The position numbers and the translations under genes are program-made. Shown here one piece after another: positions 17,526 through 27,900 of a stretch of DNA of 64,000 nucleotides. A model generated the notes under the pieces. That model was given only the letters and a program-made list of their open reading frames with translations, searched no databases and was not told the DNA's origin. Positions within the stretch are counted from its first letter, which is position 1; each line of letters opens with the position of its first letter. The DNA is from an uncultured Paenibacillaceae bacterium (lineage in GTDB: Bacteria; Bacillota; Bacilli; Paenibacillales; DA-C8): positions 37,018 to 101,017 of the forward strand of contig CALGAO010000031.1 of assembly GCA_937957685.1 (NCBI GenBank). The letters run 5' to 3'.

Positions 17526-19145
17526 ATGTTAAAACTGATGATCGTAGATGATGAGTTACTGATGCGCATCGGACTGAAGTCGATGATGGAATGGGAGAGG
17601 TACGGGTTTCAGATCGTCGGGGAGGCTTCGAACGGAAGAGAGGCGCTGGAGCTGGCGCTTGCTGTCATGCCTGATCTCATCATCTCGGACATCAAGATGC
17701 CCGTGATGGACGGCCTCGCGATGATACGCGAGCTGTCGCCCAGGCTGCCGCGCTGCCAGTTCGTCATCTTCAGCAACTTCGATGACTTTCACCTGGTCAA
17801 GGAAGCGCTGCGGCTCGGTGCGAGTGACTATCTGATCAAGAGCGAGATCCGGCATGAGATGCTCGCTGAAGTCTTAAATCGCATACGCCAGAAGCTGGAG
17901 AATGATGGGAGAATACCGCAGGCGCTGTTTGCATTGCCGGATTATACACAGAGTTTGACCTATCTGAAGGAGAACCTGTTTAAAGAGACGATCAGCGGTC
18001 TGGCCAGCAAGGAGAAATTCGAGGCGTTGCGGGAACAACTGTATATTCGCTTGCAGCCGGAGCCCTTCGTCGTGATCAAGATGATGATCGACCGGTTTGA
18101 CCAGGTGAAGAAGAAGTATGTGGAGAAGGACGAGAAGCTGCTGCGCTTCTCCATCGTGAATATCGTCGAGGAGATCACGCTGCCCAAGCGAGACAAGGAA
18201 GTGGTGGTCGAAAGCTCCTCGGAATATCTGCTGTTCCTCAATGTTCAGCATGAGGAATCTGAGCAGGCAAGAGCCCAACTTCTCAAGCTGTGCCAGAGGC
18301 TGCTGCGCACCGTGAACGATTTTATGAACCTGTCCATATCGCTCGGCATCAGCAGCATGGTGCAAGGTTATTCTTACATCCGGCTGGCCTATAACGAAGC
18401 GGATATTGCTGTAAGACGTCGCTTCTATGAAGGGGCGGGCAGCATCATCTTCTTCGAAGACCTGTCGCGGGAGCCGGCGCGAGACGGCCGTCAGATGCCG
18501 CTCACCCGCGTCCACGCGGAACAGTTTCAGCATGTGATGGACAGCGGCAACCGGGCCGGGCTGACGGCTTTCCTGTCCACCGTCCGGCAGGTGTTGCACA
18601 AGGCACGATCCGACGAGGAAACCGTGCGCCAAACGTATCTCTACCTGCTGGAGATTGCGAATGCGACGTTCTATGTCGGATCACTGGCCCACGGATCACC
18701 CAGCATCCCCCCGTATGAAGCGATCCTGCATGCGGAGACATGGGAGGATATGGAGAACGTGCTTGCCGAGCATGTCCTGGCGTGCATGGAGGCGGAGCAG
18801 GACGATGCCTATCGCTCTTACACGGATATGGCGATCGAGCTCATCAACCGGTATTATGCGGAAGATATTTCCTTGCAGAGCGTGGCCAGTCAGATCAATG
18901 TGAACGCCTCGTACCTGAGCCGCATCTTCAAACAGGAAACCGGAGAAAACTTCACCGCTTACCTGACACGCATCCGCATCGAGAAAGCGAAGCACTATCT
19001 GGCCAGCGGACGCCTGCGCGTCTCTGAAGTGGCGCACAAGGTCGGCTACCACAACTACACGTACTTCAGCAAGATATTCAAGAAGGTGGTCGGCATGAGC
19101 CCGGAAGATTATCGAGCCAAGGTCTGTTCGACGACGACGCCGTGA
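17526..19145 (+). CDS. AraC-family response regulator, YesN-type
   Basis: DNA-binding partner of the preceding kinase, 539 residues. The receiver domain has acidic residues DDE at 8-10, phosphoacceptor Asp55 in SDIKMPVMDG and the conserved Lys near SDYLIKSEIR. A long middle region follows, then two helix-turn-helix repeats of an AraC domain in the last 110 residues (VNASYLSRIFKQETGENF and VGYHNYTYFSKIFKK). It begins 21 bp after the kinase stop behind GGAAGGAGG. Likely targets are the ABC transporter operon starting near 20.7 kb and possibly the hydrolase genes; no operator was identified. Confidence 0.94.
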   Translation: MLKLMIVDDELLMRIGLKSMMEWERYGFQIVGEASNGREALELALAVMPDLIISDIKMPVMDGLAMIRELSPRLPRCQFVIFSNFDDFHLVKEALRLGASDYLIKSEIRHEMLAEVLNRIRQKLENDGRIPQALFALPDYTQSLTYLKENLFKETISGLASKEKFEALREQLYIRLQPEPFVVIKMMIDRFDQVKKKYVEKDEKLLRFSIVNIVEEITLPKRDKEVVVESSSEYLLFLNVQHEESEQARAQLLKLCQRLLRTVNDFMNLSISLGISSMVQGYSYIRLAYNEADIAVRRRFYEGAGSIIFFEDLSREPARDGRQMPLTRVHAEQFQHVMDSGNRAGLTAFLSTVRQVLHKARSDEETVRQTYLYLLEIANATFYVGSLAHGSPSIPPYEAILHAETWEDMENVLAEHVLACMEAEQDDAYRSYTDMAIELINRYYAEDISLQSVASQINVNASYLSRIFKQETGENFTAYLTRIRIEKAKHYLASGRLRVSEVAHKVGYHNYTYFSKIFKKVVGMSPEDYRAKVCSTTTP

Positions 19146-19176
19146 ATTTCCTGACCGATACCGAAGGAGGGATCGG

Positions 19177-20451
19177 ATGAACAGAATGAGAGGGTGGTTC
19201 ATGCCAGCGGGGGTCGGCTTGCTGTTCATCATGCTGACAGCATGCGTACACCCCGATGTTCCCGCAAGCGATATGGCCGAGCAGGAGACGGAGCCCATCG
19301 TCCTGAGATACTCCAGTTTTCTCCTCGATTCCGCGCAGGCGGGCGACGTGTATCACAACGCGGTGGCGGAGTTCGAGGCGCAGCATCCGCACATTCGCAT
19401 CGACCGGGACTTTATCCCGAACACCAATTATACGGCGGGCATCAAGACGCGGCTGCTTGGCGGAGAGAAGCTCGATGTATTCGACGTCTGGTCTCCCAGC
19501 CTGTTCGAGGAGTTTCGCAAGCTCGGTGACGTCTACCTGGACTTGAGCGGCGAGCCGTTTCTGGATGAATTCCTGTCTTCCTCGTTGGAACCGGTTACAT
19601 TCGACGGCAAGGTGTACGGCGTTCCGGAGGTGATGCACAGCGACGGACTGCTCTATAACCGTACGCTGTTCGAAGAACTGGGCCTGAGCGTTCCCCGGAC
19701 ATGGGACGAATTTATCGAGGTGTGTGAGGCGCTCAAAGCCAGAGGGATCATACCGATCGCCTTTGATTCCGAATGGTGGGGACCGCAATTTTTCTTCGGC
19801 TCGATCATGTCCAATAACGGCGCGGATGCGGCCTGGACCGAGAAGCTGGAGCGCGGTGAAGTGACGGTGCGCGATCCGATCTTTGTCGATGCGATGATGA
19901 AAACGAGAGAGCTGATCGACAGGGGGTATGTTCCGCCGGACTGGCTGAGCCTGAGGCGCGAGCAGACGAAGGATATGATCGGAGCAGGGAAAGCGGCCAT
20001 GATGATCGCTGGCACATGGGACATGCCGAGTGTCATCGCCCGCAATCCGGATTATGACATCGATTTTATGATGGTGCCGGGAACGGACAGGACCGTTCCG
20101 AACATCAACATCGGGACGTATCGGGTGATCTATGCCGGGACGGAATATCCGGAGGAGGCGAAGCTGTTCGTGGCGTTCATGAACGGCAGGGCGAATCAGG
20201 AGAAACTGGCCCTTGGCGCGCTGGCGGTGCCTTCGGTGAAGGATTACCGGGTGAATCATCCGATCGTCGAGAAGATTGCGGCGGTCGTCACCCGTGAGGA
20301 CGCGACCTTGTACTGGCCGCATACGGTATCCACCGAATCGCTGCAGGTGAGCATCCTGGAAGGAGTGAATCAATATCTGGTCGGCGCCGAGCTGGAGGCG
20401 GCACTCGACCAGATCCAGGCGGCGATCGATCAGGCGAGATTCAGAAGATAA
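19177..20451 (+). CDS. Extracellular sugar-binding lipoprotein in the two-component operon
   Basis: Family 1 solute-binding protein of 424 residues with a lipobox IMLTAC (Cys23). The mature part shows the usual carbohydrate-binding features: a KTRLLGGEKLDVFDVW segment, GVPEVMHSDGLLYN, and PRTWDEFIEVCEALKA. It begins 31 bp after the response regulator behind GGAGGGATC and ends in a strong terminator, with no permease of its own. A second binding protein with its own permeases follows. Its job may be import through those permeases or presenting ligand to the sensor kinase. Confidence 0.9.
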   Translation: MNRMRGWFMPAGVGLLFIMLTACVHPDVPASDMAEQETEPIVLRYSSFLLDSAQAGDVYHNAVAEFEAQHPHIRIDRDFIPNTNYTAGIKTRLLGGEKLDVFDVWSPSLFEEFRKLGDVYLDLSGEPFLDEFLSSSLEPVTFDGKVYGVPEVMHSDGLLYNRTLFEELGLSVPRTWDEFIEVCEALKARGIIPIAFDSEWWGPQFFFGSIMSNNGADAAWTEKLERGEVTVRDPIFVDAMMKTRELIDRGYVPPDWLSLRREQTKDMIGAGKAAMMIAGTWDMPSVIARNPDYDIDFMMVPGTDRTVPNINIGTYRVIYAGTEYPEEAKLFVAFMNGRANQEKLALGALAVPSVKDYRVNHPIVEKIAAVVTREDATLYWPHTVSTESLQVSILEGVNQYLVGAELEAALDQIQAAIDQARFRR

Positions 20452-20500
20452 CCGGATGCCGATTATGGAGCGCACATCAGCTCGGGAACCAGCATGTTTC

Positions 20501-20528
20501 ACGCATGTTTCGCGCATGCGTTTTTTTG
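20501..20528 (+). terminator. Terminator after the two-component/binding-protein operon
   Basis: ACGCATG and CATGCGT form a 7-bp stem with a 7-base loop and a run of seven T. It lies 50 bp after the stop codon and separates the sensor operon from the transporter operon. Confidence 0.9.
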
Positions 20529-20712
20529 TTTTATGCAAAAAAAAGCATATAGCCGGTAAAAATATGGCAAATTCGACATGCCGGACCCGGCCGCCCCCCG
20601 GAAGCTGGTAAAGAAAGCAACAATGGTTGTAAAAAACGATGATAGAGCAAAGGCAAGTTCCTGTTCTATCATGTGGGGGACAATGGCAAATTCATTATGG
20701 AGGATGGTCTTG

Positions 20713-21987
20713 ATGAAGCAACGATGGTTGGTCGGACTTCTGGCATTATTGCTGGCATTGATGATGGCCGCCTGCAGTTCGGGCGGCAACGCGGGAAATG
20801 GTGATGCTGGAGACAAAGGCGGTGATTCAAGCAAAAAAGCGACGCTCCGATTCGCATTGTGGGATTCCAATCAGGCGAAAGGCTTGCAAGTGATGGCCAA
20901 TGAGTTCATGGAAGACAATCCGGATATGAACATCCAGATCGAGGTCACCGGCTGGATGGACTACTGGACGATGCTCGAAGCGGGAGCCACGGGCGGTTCA
21001 TTGCCGGATGTGTTCTGGATGCACTCCAATGAGATCTATCGTTACGCATCCAACGGGATGCTGCTGGATCTGACGGACCGGATCAACAAGAGCAGCAAGG
21101 TCGACCTGAGCAAGTTCCCGCAAGGGATCGTCGAAATCTACAACCATGAGGGCAAACAGTATGCGGTGCCGAAGGATTTCGACACGATCGGACTTTGGTA
21201 CAACAAGAAGCTGTTCGATGAAGCGAATCTCGCATACCCGGATGAGAACTGGACCTGGGATGATCTGTACAATGCGGCGAAGGTATTGACGAAAGACGGC
21301 GTGTACGGCTTCCTCGCAGCGTTCCATAACCAGGAGGGGTATTACAACTTCGTCTATCAAAATGGCGGCACGATCATCACGAAGGACAAGAAGTCGGGCT
21401 ACGATGATCCGAAGACGATTGAAGCCCTGGAATTCTACGTGAAGTTTATCCGCGACGGTCTCTCGCCGCAAATATACGGCGACGCGGAACGCGCCGAGGC
21501 GCTGCAAAACGGCCTCGTGGCGATGGGACTGTTCGGTTCGTGGAACCTGTCCGGATTCACGGCGAATGAATTCATCTCGGAGAACTTCGATGTAGCCGTC
21601 CTGCCGAAGAATACCCATCGGGCCTCGATCTACAACGGTCTGGGCTATGCGATCGCGCATAATACGAAGTATCCGGATGAAGCGTGGAGGTTCGTCGAAT
21701 ATCTCGGTTCGAAGGAAGGTCAGGAGAGACAGGCGGAACTCGGCGTTGCGATCTCCGCGTATGAGGGCACGGCCGAGAAATGGATCTCCTCCAACGACAA
21801 GTTCAATGTGAAAGTCTTCGTCGATATGGTCGATTACGGTGTCATCAGGCCTTACTCGAAGACGACCGCAGTATGGGAAGACAAGGCGTATGAAGCCTTA
21901 AGACCTGCCTTTACAGGCGAAATATCGGTTGAAGAAGCGGCTCGGAATGCGGCCAGAATCATGAATGAAAGCCTGGCAACCGAATAA
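20713..21987 (+). CDS. Carbohydrate ABC transporter substrate-binding lipoprotein
   Basis: Family 1 solute-binding protein of 424 residues that delivers a sugar or oligosaccharide to the two permeases downstream. The signal peptide ends at the lipobox MMAACSSGG (Cys21), followed by a Gly/Asp-rich linker. Typical segments are LPDVFWMHSNEIYRYA, YAVPKDFDTIGLWYNKKLFD and WTWDDLYNAAKVLT. I chose the ATG at 20713, nine bases after GGAGG; earlier in-frame ATGs would place a charged stretch before the signal peptide. The sugar is not identifiable from sequence. Confidence 0.93.
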   Translation: MKQRWLVGLLALLLALMMAACSSGGNAGNGDAGDKGGDSSKKATLRFALWDSNQAKGLQVMANEFMEDNPDMNIQIEVTGWMDYWTMLEAGATGGSLPDVFWMHSNEIYRYASNGMLLDLTDRINKSSKVDLSKFPQGIVEIYNHEGKQYAVPKDFDTIGLWYNKKLFDEANLAYPDENWTWDDLYNAAKVLTKDGVYGFLAAFHNQEGYYNFVYQNGGTIITKDKKSGYDDPKTIEALEFYVKFIRDGLSPQIYGDAERAEALQNGLVAMGLFGSWNLSGFTANEFISENFDVAVLPKNTHRASIYNGLGYAIAHNTKYPDEAWRFVEYLGSKEGQERQAELGVAISAYEGTAEKWISSNDKFNVKVFVDMVDYGVIRPYSKTTAVWEDKAYEALRPAFTGEISVEEAARNAARIMNESLATE

Positions 21988-22072
21988 CAGGATGACAATG
22001 ATCCATTCCGGGATGGGATACATTGCGGCAGCCGTACGGTTGCCGCAATTTTAACTGAAGGGAGGTCGCGAT

Positions 22073-22981
22073 ATGGCGAAATTATCAAACAAGGTGTCCA
22101 AAAACACGTGGAATGAATGGATCTGGGCCTGGTTTCTGATCGCGCCTACCACCATAGGCTTGATCGTCCTGAATATCATCCCGATCTTTCAGACCGCGTA
22201 CCTCAGCTTCTTCAAAAGCGGTGACTTCGGCCGCAATCACATCTTCGTCGGTCTGGACAACTACGTGCGCATGTTTCAGGATCCGCAGGTTTGGCAGGCG
22301 GTGGTCAACACCCTGGTCTACACGCTTCTGGTCGTTCCGGTCAGCATCGCCTTCGCCATGCTGATCGCCGTTCTCCTGAACCGGCCGATCCGTGGCAGAT
22401 CGCTCTACCGGACGATCTACTTTATCCCGATGATCGCCGCGCCCGCGGCCGTCACGATGGTATGGAGATGGCTTTACAACTCAAACTTCGGACTGATCAA
22501 CTACCTGTTGTCCTTGCTCGGCATCCCGCCCGTGAACTGGACGACGGACCCGAAGATTGCGATCGTCTCCATCGCCATCATCGGCATCTGGAGCATCGTC
22601 GGGTACAATATGGTGCTGCTGCTCGCAGGACTGCAGGAGATCCCGAGAGACTTTTACGAGGCATCGGAGATCGACGGCGCGGGGAAGGTGAAGCAGTTCT
22701 TCACAGTGACGTTGCCGCTCGTTACGCCGACGCTGTTCTTCGTCATGGTGACGACGATCATCCAGTCGATGCAGGTATTCGACGTGATCTACATGATGAT
22801 CGATATCACGAATCCGGCGTACGAGAAGACGGTGTCGCTGGTCTATCTGTTCTACAACAACTCCTTCAAGTATTCCGACAAGGGCTATGGATCCGCGATC
22901 GTCATGCTGCTGCTCGCGATCATCATGATCATCACCGTCATCCAGATCAAGGTGCAGAAAAAATGGGTGAACTATTCGTAA
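22073..22981 (+). CDS. Carbohydrate ABC transporter permease, MalF/UgpA-type
   Basis: First membrane subunit of the sugar importer, 302 residues with about six helices. The EAA loop (EASEIDGAGKVKQFFTVTLP) that contacts the ATPase is clear. The N-terminal helix begins near residue 18 (WFLIAPTTIGLIVL). A GGGAGGTC site precedes the ATG. No ATPase gene accompanies this operon, which is usual for Firmicutes importers of this class that share a MsmX-type ATPase encoded elsewhere. Confidence 0.95.
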   Translation: MAKLSNKVSKNTWNEWIWAWFLIAPTTIGLIVLNIIPIFQTAYLSFFKSGDFGRNHIFVGLDNYVRMFQDPQVWQAVVNTLVYTLLVVPVSIAFAMLIAVLLNRPIRGRSLYRTIYFIPMIAAPAAVTMVWRWLYNSNFGLINYLLSLLGIPPVNWTTDPKIAIVSIAIIGIWSIVGYNMVLLLAGLQEIPRDFYEASEIDGAGKVKQFFTVTLPLVTPTLFFVMVTTIIQSMQVFDVIYMMIDITNPAYEKTVSLVYLFYNNSFKYSDKGYGSAIVMLLLAIIMIITVIQIKVQKKWVNYS

Positions 22982-23003
22982 GGCGAGAAAGGAAGGAGAA
23001 CCG

Positions 23004-23834
23004 ATGAGTTATAAGCCGATGGTGTCACGCATCCTGATCCATGTGTTCCTAATCTCGGGAGCCTGCAGCATGATCCTGCCGTTCGTCTGGATGGTGCTGA
23101 CCTCGTTCAAGACAGTCGCCGAATCGACCTCGATGAATCCCTTTGTCTGGCTCCCGAGTGAATGGAAATGGGAGCATTACATTAACGTATGGCGACAGAA
23201 CAATTTCCTGATCCTGTATGTGAACACGTTTGCGATGATGGCCATTCGCGTCATCCTGGGCGTCCTGTTCAGCGCCATGGCCGCCTATGCATTCGCCCGA
23301 TTGAGATTCCCGGGCAGAAGCTTCTTCTTCGGACTGGTCCTGTTTCAGATGATGGTGCCGACACAGATCTTCATCATACCGCAATATCTGATGGTCGACG
23401 CGCTCAACATGCGCAACACGATCTTTGCCCTGGTCTTTCCCGGTCTGGTGAGCGCCTTTGGAACGTTCCTGCTGAGGCAATTTTTCCTGGTGCTGCCGAA
23501 GGAACTGGAAGAGGCGGCGAAGCTGGACGGCTGCAATATCGGGCAGACATTCCTGTTCGTCATGCTGCCGCTCACCCGTTCCGGCCTCGTCGCCCTGGGG
23601 ATCTTCACAGCGCTGTTCGCCTTCAAGGAGCTGATGTGGCCGCTCATCGTCAACACGAGCGCGGACGCCGCGACGCTGTCATCCGCCCTTGCGAAGATTC
23701 AGAGCGCTTATTCCGTTCATTATCCGGAGCTGATGACCGCTGCCGTGCTGGCAATATGGCCGATGATGCTCGTCTATTTCCTGTTCCAACGTCAATTCAT
23801 CGAGGGGATCTCGACCTCAGGAGGCAAGCTGTAG
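23004..23834 (+). CDS. Carbohydrate ABC transporter permease, MalG/UgpE-type
   Basis: Second membrane subunit, 276 residues. It has the N-terminal helix, the WMVLTSFKT segment conserved in this class, and the EAA loop (EEAAKLDGCNIGQTFLFVMLP). It begins 22 bp after the first permease behind GGAAGGAG. Its last 18 bases overlap, in the opposite direction, the end of the SLH-cohesin gene, so the two transcripts are complementary at their 3' ends. Confidence 0.95.
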   Translation: MSYKPMVSRILIHVFLISGACSMILPFVWMVLTSFKTVAESTSMNPFVWLPSEWKWEHYINVWRQNNFLILYVNTFAMMAIRVILGVLFSAMAAYAFARLRFPGRSFFFGLVLFQMMVPTQIFIIPQYLMVDALNMRNTIFALVFPGLVSAFGTFLLRQFFLVLPKELEEAAKLDGCNIGQTFLFVMLPLTRSGLVALGIFTALFAFKELMWPLIVNTSADAATLSSALAKIQSAYSVHYPELMTAAVLAIWPMMLVYFLFQRQFIEGISTSGGKL

Positions 23835-24911
23835 CTTCTCCTCATCATCCTGTGCATGCAGGTAATCCATGAGTCGCAAGATCATCACCACCGCCTCCGC
23901 CCGTGTCGTCACTCCTTGCGGCGCAAACCGGTTGTCGCCAACTCCCTGAACAAGTCCAAGTTCTGTGGCGGCGGCGACAGCCGGATACGCCCAATCTCCT
24001 ATCCGATCCGCATCTCGATACGCCAGCGGTTTGCCTGCCGCAGCCTGCTCGTCATACCCTGCCGCGCGCATGATCATGACCGTCATCTCGGCGCGCGTGA
24101 TCAGCCGTTCAGGTCCGAAAGTGCGATCAGGGAAGCCTCGGACGATTCCAGCCGCGGTCGCGCGGGCCACATGCTCTCTGGCGAAGTCCGGTATGCGATC
24201 GGCGTCGATGTAATCCGGCCTGGAGCTTGTCGGGCCGGAGAGCATCAGGGCTCTGGACAACATCGTGGCGAACTGCGCGCGCGTCACCTCATCCTGCGGT
24301 CCGAACCTGCCGTCCGGATAGCCCTTGATCCACCCCATCCGCTCCGCCCTCAGGATCGCGTACTCCGCCCAATGCCCCTCGATGTCGCTGAATATGGCCG
24401 CGGTTGGAGCAACCTGCAAGGTGATCTTGACATCGGGACTTTGGGAGATGCTGTTCACCTGGCTGTCCACCAGCTTGACGCGAGCCAGGCGGACGGAGGT
24501 TTCCCCATACCCGATCGCCTTGAACCGAATCGTGGCCAGCTGCACATCTCCGCTCTCTCCGCTCACCTTGCCGATCTTCGTATGCGCGAAGACGATCACC
24601 CCGTTCCGAATGATCGGCGGGACCGTGAATCCCGACCAATCTGCGGACGCTTCCCTCACCTCCAGCACTTCCGGATCATACATGAGTCGCAGCTCGTATC
24701 CATACACATCGCTCAGGTGTTGAGCGCTGATGGTCACGTCCAGCTCTTCACCCGCCTGCACCCGCTTGACGACGGCGTCCAACGTGTAGATGGGCTCGTC
24801 CAGGGCAAGCGCGGCAGAAGTGGTCGCGATCAGCATATAAGCGAGCATCATGATGGCCAGGGAGCACCTGGCGACCAGACGCATCGACTTGCTAAATATC
24901 CTGTGTCTCAT
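23817..24911 (-). CDS. Cohesin-SLH cell-surface anchoring protein
   Basis: Secreted protein of 364 residues that probably tethers a dockerin-bearing partner to the cell wall. A signal peptide (about 1-37) is followed by a cohesin domain (about 43-168; GYELRLMYDPEVLEV is the core strand pair) and three S-layer-homology repeats (about 174-216, 235-280, 298-345), recognisable by FSDIEGHWA, GYPDGRFGPQDEVTRAQF, GFPDRTFGP and DRIGDWAYPAV. SLH triplets bind pyruvylated wall polymers. The partner is probably the large enzyme encoded just upstream, which ends in a dockerin. I chose the ATG at 24911, ten bases after AGGAGG. Its 3' end overlaps the convergent permease by 18 bp. Confidence 0.9.
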   Translation of the reverse strand: MRHRIFSKSMRLVARCSLAIMMLAYMLIATTSAALALDEPIYTLDAVVKRVQAGEELDVTISAQHLSDVYGYELRLMYDPEVLEVREASADWSGFTVPPIIRNGVIVFAHTKIGKVSGESGDVQLATIRFKAIGYGETSVRLARVKLVDSQVNSISQSPDVKITLQVAPTAAIFSDIEGHWAEYAILRAERMGWIKGYPDGRFGPQDEVTRAQFATMLSRALMLSGPTSSRPDYIDADRIPDFAREHVARATAAGIVRGFPDRTFGPERLITRAEMTVMIMRAAGYDEQAAAGKPLAYRDADRIGDWAYPAVAAATELGLVQGVGDNRFAPQGVTTRAEAVVMILRLMDYLHAQDDEEKLQLAS

Positions 24912-24949
24912 CAAGCACATGCCTCCTGTTATCCATGAGAGTGAAAAGG

Positions 24950-24991
24950 GCCAGGAGCATCCGCCTTCAGCAGGCGGTCGATGCTCCTGGC
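24950..24991 (-). terminator. Intercistronic hairpin between the glycosidase and anchor genes
   Basis: A 12-bp perfect stem (24950-24961 with 24980-24991) has an inner CGCC/GGCG extension. Leftward it is followed by CCCTTTTC, a weak T tail. It lies between the enzyme stop and the anchor start, so it may act as a leaky terminator or an RNA-stabilising structure that sets the ratio of the two proteins. Confidence 0.7.
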
Positions 24992-24999
24992 TGATTCGA

Positions 25000-27900
25000 T
25001 TAATTGGACAGGATCAACTGAGCCATCATCACGAGATCGGTGATGTCGATGATGTCATCGCCGTTCAGATCGAAGTGCGAGTATTGATCCCAGTCAGGGC
25101 TGTTCTTCGATTTGCCGTAAGCGGATGCCATCATCGCGAGGTCGCCCACGCTCACGCGATCATCATCGTTGAAGTCGCCAGGGATCGTCGGCTTGCGGAT
25201 CAGGATCGTATGCTCTGCGCCGGCAACTGACGTTTCCGTGCCATCCTTGTCGGCGACGGTCAGATTCGTGATGCGGACCTTGGTCGTTCCCTCTGTCTCC
25301 AGGGCCTTGAACGGAAGCTTCATCAGGTCCTGATCGGGATTGGTCTGCCAGTCGTCCAGGTGAATGGCGATGACGCGAACCCTGCCAGGCTGATCTTCCT
25401 TGTAGCCCAGGATGACGAACTTGTTGTTCATCAGGGATACCGGTTCTCCGAGCATTTCGAGCAAGTCCTTGTCGTATTCGAACGTGATATCCTGAGCGTA
25501 TACGGGCTGTCCGATGCCCCGCAGACCATAGGTCACATGGAACGTCTGCCCTTTCTCAACCGTCTCCGGACCGGTCAGGACCGCCGGACTGGTCGGCCCG
25601 TCAGAATCCACCATCACCTGCGGATACAGGTCGAAGCGGTCAAATGCTGGCGTGTACTGATTGGGCACGGCTGTATAGTGAGTGAATCCCGCCGTTCCCG
25701 ATGCATTGTTGCCGCCGTATGGATTGGATCCGCCGTTGTACGTGTTGTTGTTGGAGAAGCGGATCGTGTTGGCGCCAGCTTTCAGATAAACATCGATCGT
25801 CTGGGTAGCGTAATGGAGCCACGAGATCGTGTTCTTGAAATGGACGGTGATCGGTTCTTCGCCGTTGACGCTGATCTGTGCGTAGCGCTCCACGACATCG
25901 TTGTTATAGGCATGGGTGCCTGCGCTCTCGCCGTTCGCGTAAGTCACGACGAGCTTGTATACCCCGTCCTTCGGCACCACGATGTCACGAATCTCCAGAT
26001 AACGCTCCTGGCCGTCATACGAGGTGATGCCGTTGACATACTTGCCGCCGGATGCGTACCGGGCAGATATATCCGAACGGATCAGAGGCAGCTCTTGTCC
26101 TGCCGGCTCACCCACCACGATGGCATCCTCCGCTTCGATCGAGAAGATCGGCATCTTGCCGACGTAAACCGCCTGCACCTCATCCAGGCTCAGGCTCGCC
26201 GTCGATCTTACGTCGATCAGGTTAATGCCTCTGCGCAGGAACATGCGGACGGTGGCATCCTTCCAGCTGCCGCTCGTATGGCTGACCGGGATATCTATCG
26301 CATGAATGCGGTCATGGTCGATGATGATCCGGCCGCTGCTTGCGGACGCATATCGGAATGTGACGTCGTACATGCCATCGTCGAGCACGCTGACGACGAA
26401 GCGTGTGCTTGCGTCGGCCTGGTTGCCATAGCCGGTGATGTAGCCTGCGCCGGTGAATCCGGAGAGCTCGTTATCTCTGTACAGGCCCGTTGCAGGATCG
26501 TATTCGGAGAATTCCGCCTGCACCTTATAGGTTGGAGCGGCGCCCTTCGGACCGTGATAGGTCAGTTCGATCGCATCGAGCGTCGATTCGCCGATTCCTT
26601 CTTCACCCGTATCCAGGTTGTACTTGCTGATGCTGATCGTATGTGTGCCGGCATCCAGATCGATGAACGTCGTATGGCCGCCGAGCTGTTGCATGCTGTA
26701 ATCGGCGCGCAGGATGATCTTGAAGGAAGGCTGATCATCCACCTTGATGAACCATTCCGAGTTGATGCGCTGAGTGGCATTGCCTGTGTTGGCCTGGTTC
26801 GGCATGCTCGCCGTCGCGCCGCTTCCGCCGATGAGATCCAGTCGATAAGATCCGTCGGCAGGCACCGTGATGTTCGTCCAGCGAACGACGCTGTCCTGCT
26901 TGTTGATGCCCTGGACGATGCGCCCGTTGGATGCCGAGCGATTGCTGCTGGCTGCCGGGTACAGGTTGGCGATCGAGACGTTCGTCCTGACATCAGCTTC
27001 TTCCGCCTCGTAGCGGCTGAACCATACCTCGTGCGGATCGCTGTCCGTAGCAGGAGTGATCACAGCGAAGTAAGCGGCCGTGTAATCGTCGATGTCCAGA
27101 GTGAGGGTGACCGTTCCGTTTACGACCGGATAGTTGCGGTCGATGATCTGCGTCGGTTCCACGAGATAGCCGGTCAGTCCCGTGTATCCGGCGTACCATA
27201 CGGTGACTCTGACTTGCTCGGCATCCTTCAGGAACGCTGGGCTGTTCGCATGACCGCTTAAGTTGCGGAAGACGATCTTGCTGTTGCCCTTCGTTCCGCC
27301 GAACGCGATGGCGACCTGCTTCTTGTCATCCTGAATCGAGGCAAGTCCATAGAGACCAGGCCCCAGGTTGTCATCCTCATGTCTGGAGTTGATCACGGTG
27401 ATCTTTGCCATGTCGCCGCCGATCATATCGGCATACCATTTGTACAGCCACCATGCGCCATTCGGCTCATTCTGGCCTGCCAGGAGAGACCCGTAGGAGT
27501 TCGCCGTATTCCAGTAAGGCAACATGCTGTTCATCTTGTGCTCATCGTAGCGGGCGATATACTGGATCAGCGATCCGCCCACCGCGATTTCCTCCATGGC
27601 GGCATATTCGTTAATGTCGACCTTCAGCGGGAACGGACTCGCGCGATCCGGATATTTCTCCAGGTAGATCGGTTCGTACTTCTCTTCCAGCGCACGGAAG
27701 GATGCGAGGTTGGGCCCTGCTTGCAGGAAGGCCTTGGCCCACAGCAAGTGCCAGGAGACGACATCCGGCAGGCAATCGTGCTCGACGCAGAATGCGATGA
27801 AGTCCTCCATGAACACATTCGAATATTGGGTCAGGTTCGGTCCGGAGATGAGCGCACCAGGATCGAGTTCCTTGATCTTGTTTGTGACCGCCAGCCAGTC

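Noticed and set aside
20578..20712. Longer N terminus of the second sugar-binding protein
   Set aside because: It would bury the signal peptide behind 45 charged residues; GGAGG fits the ATG at 20713.
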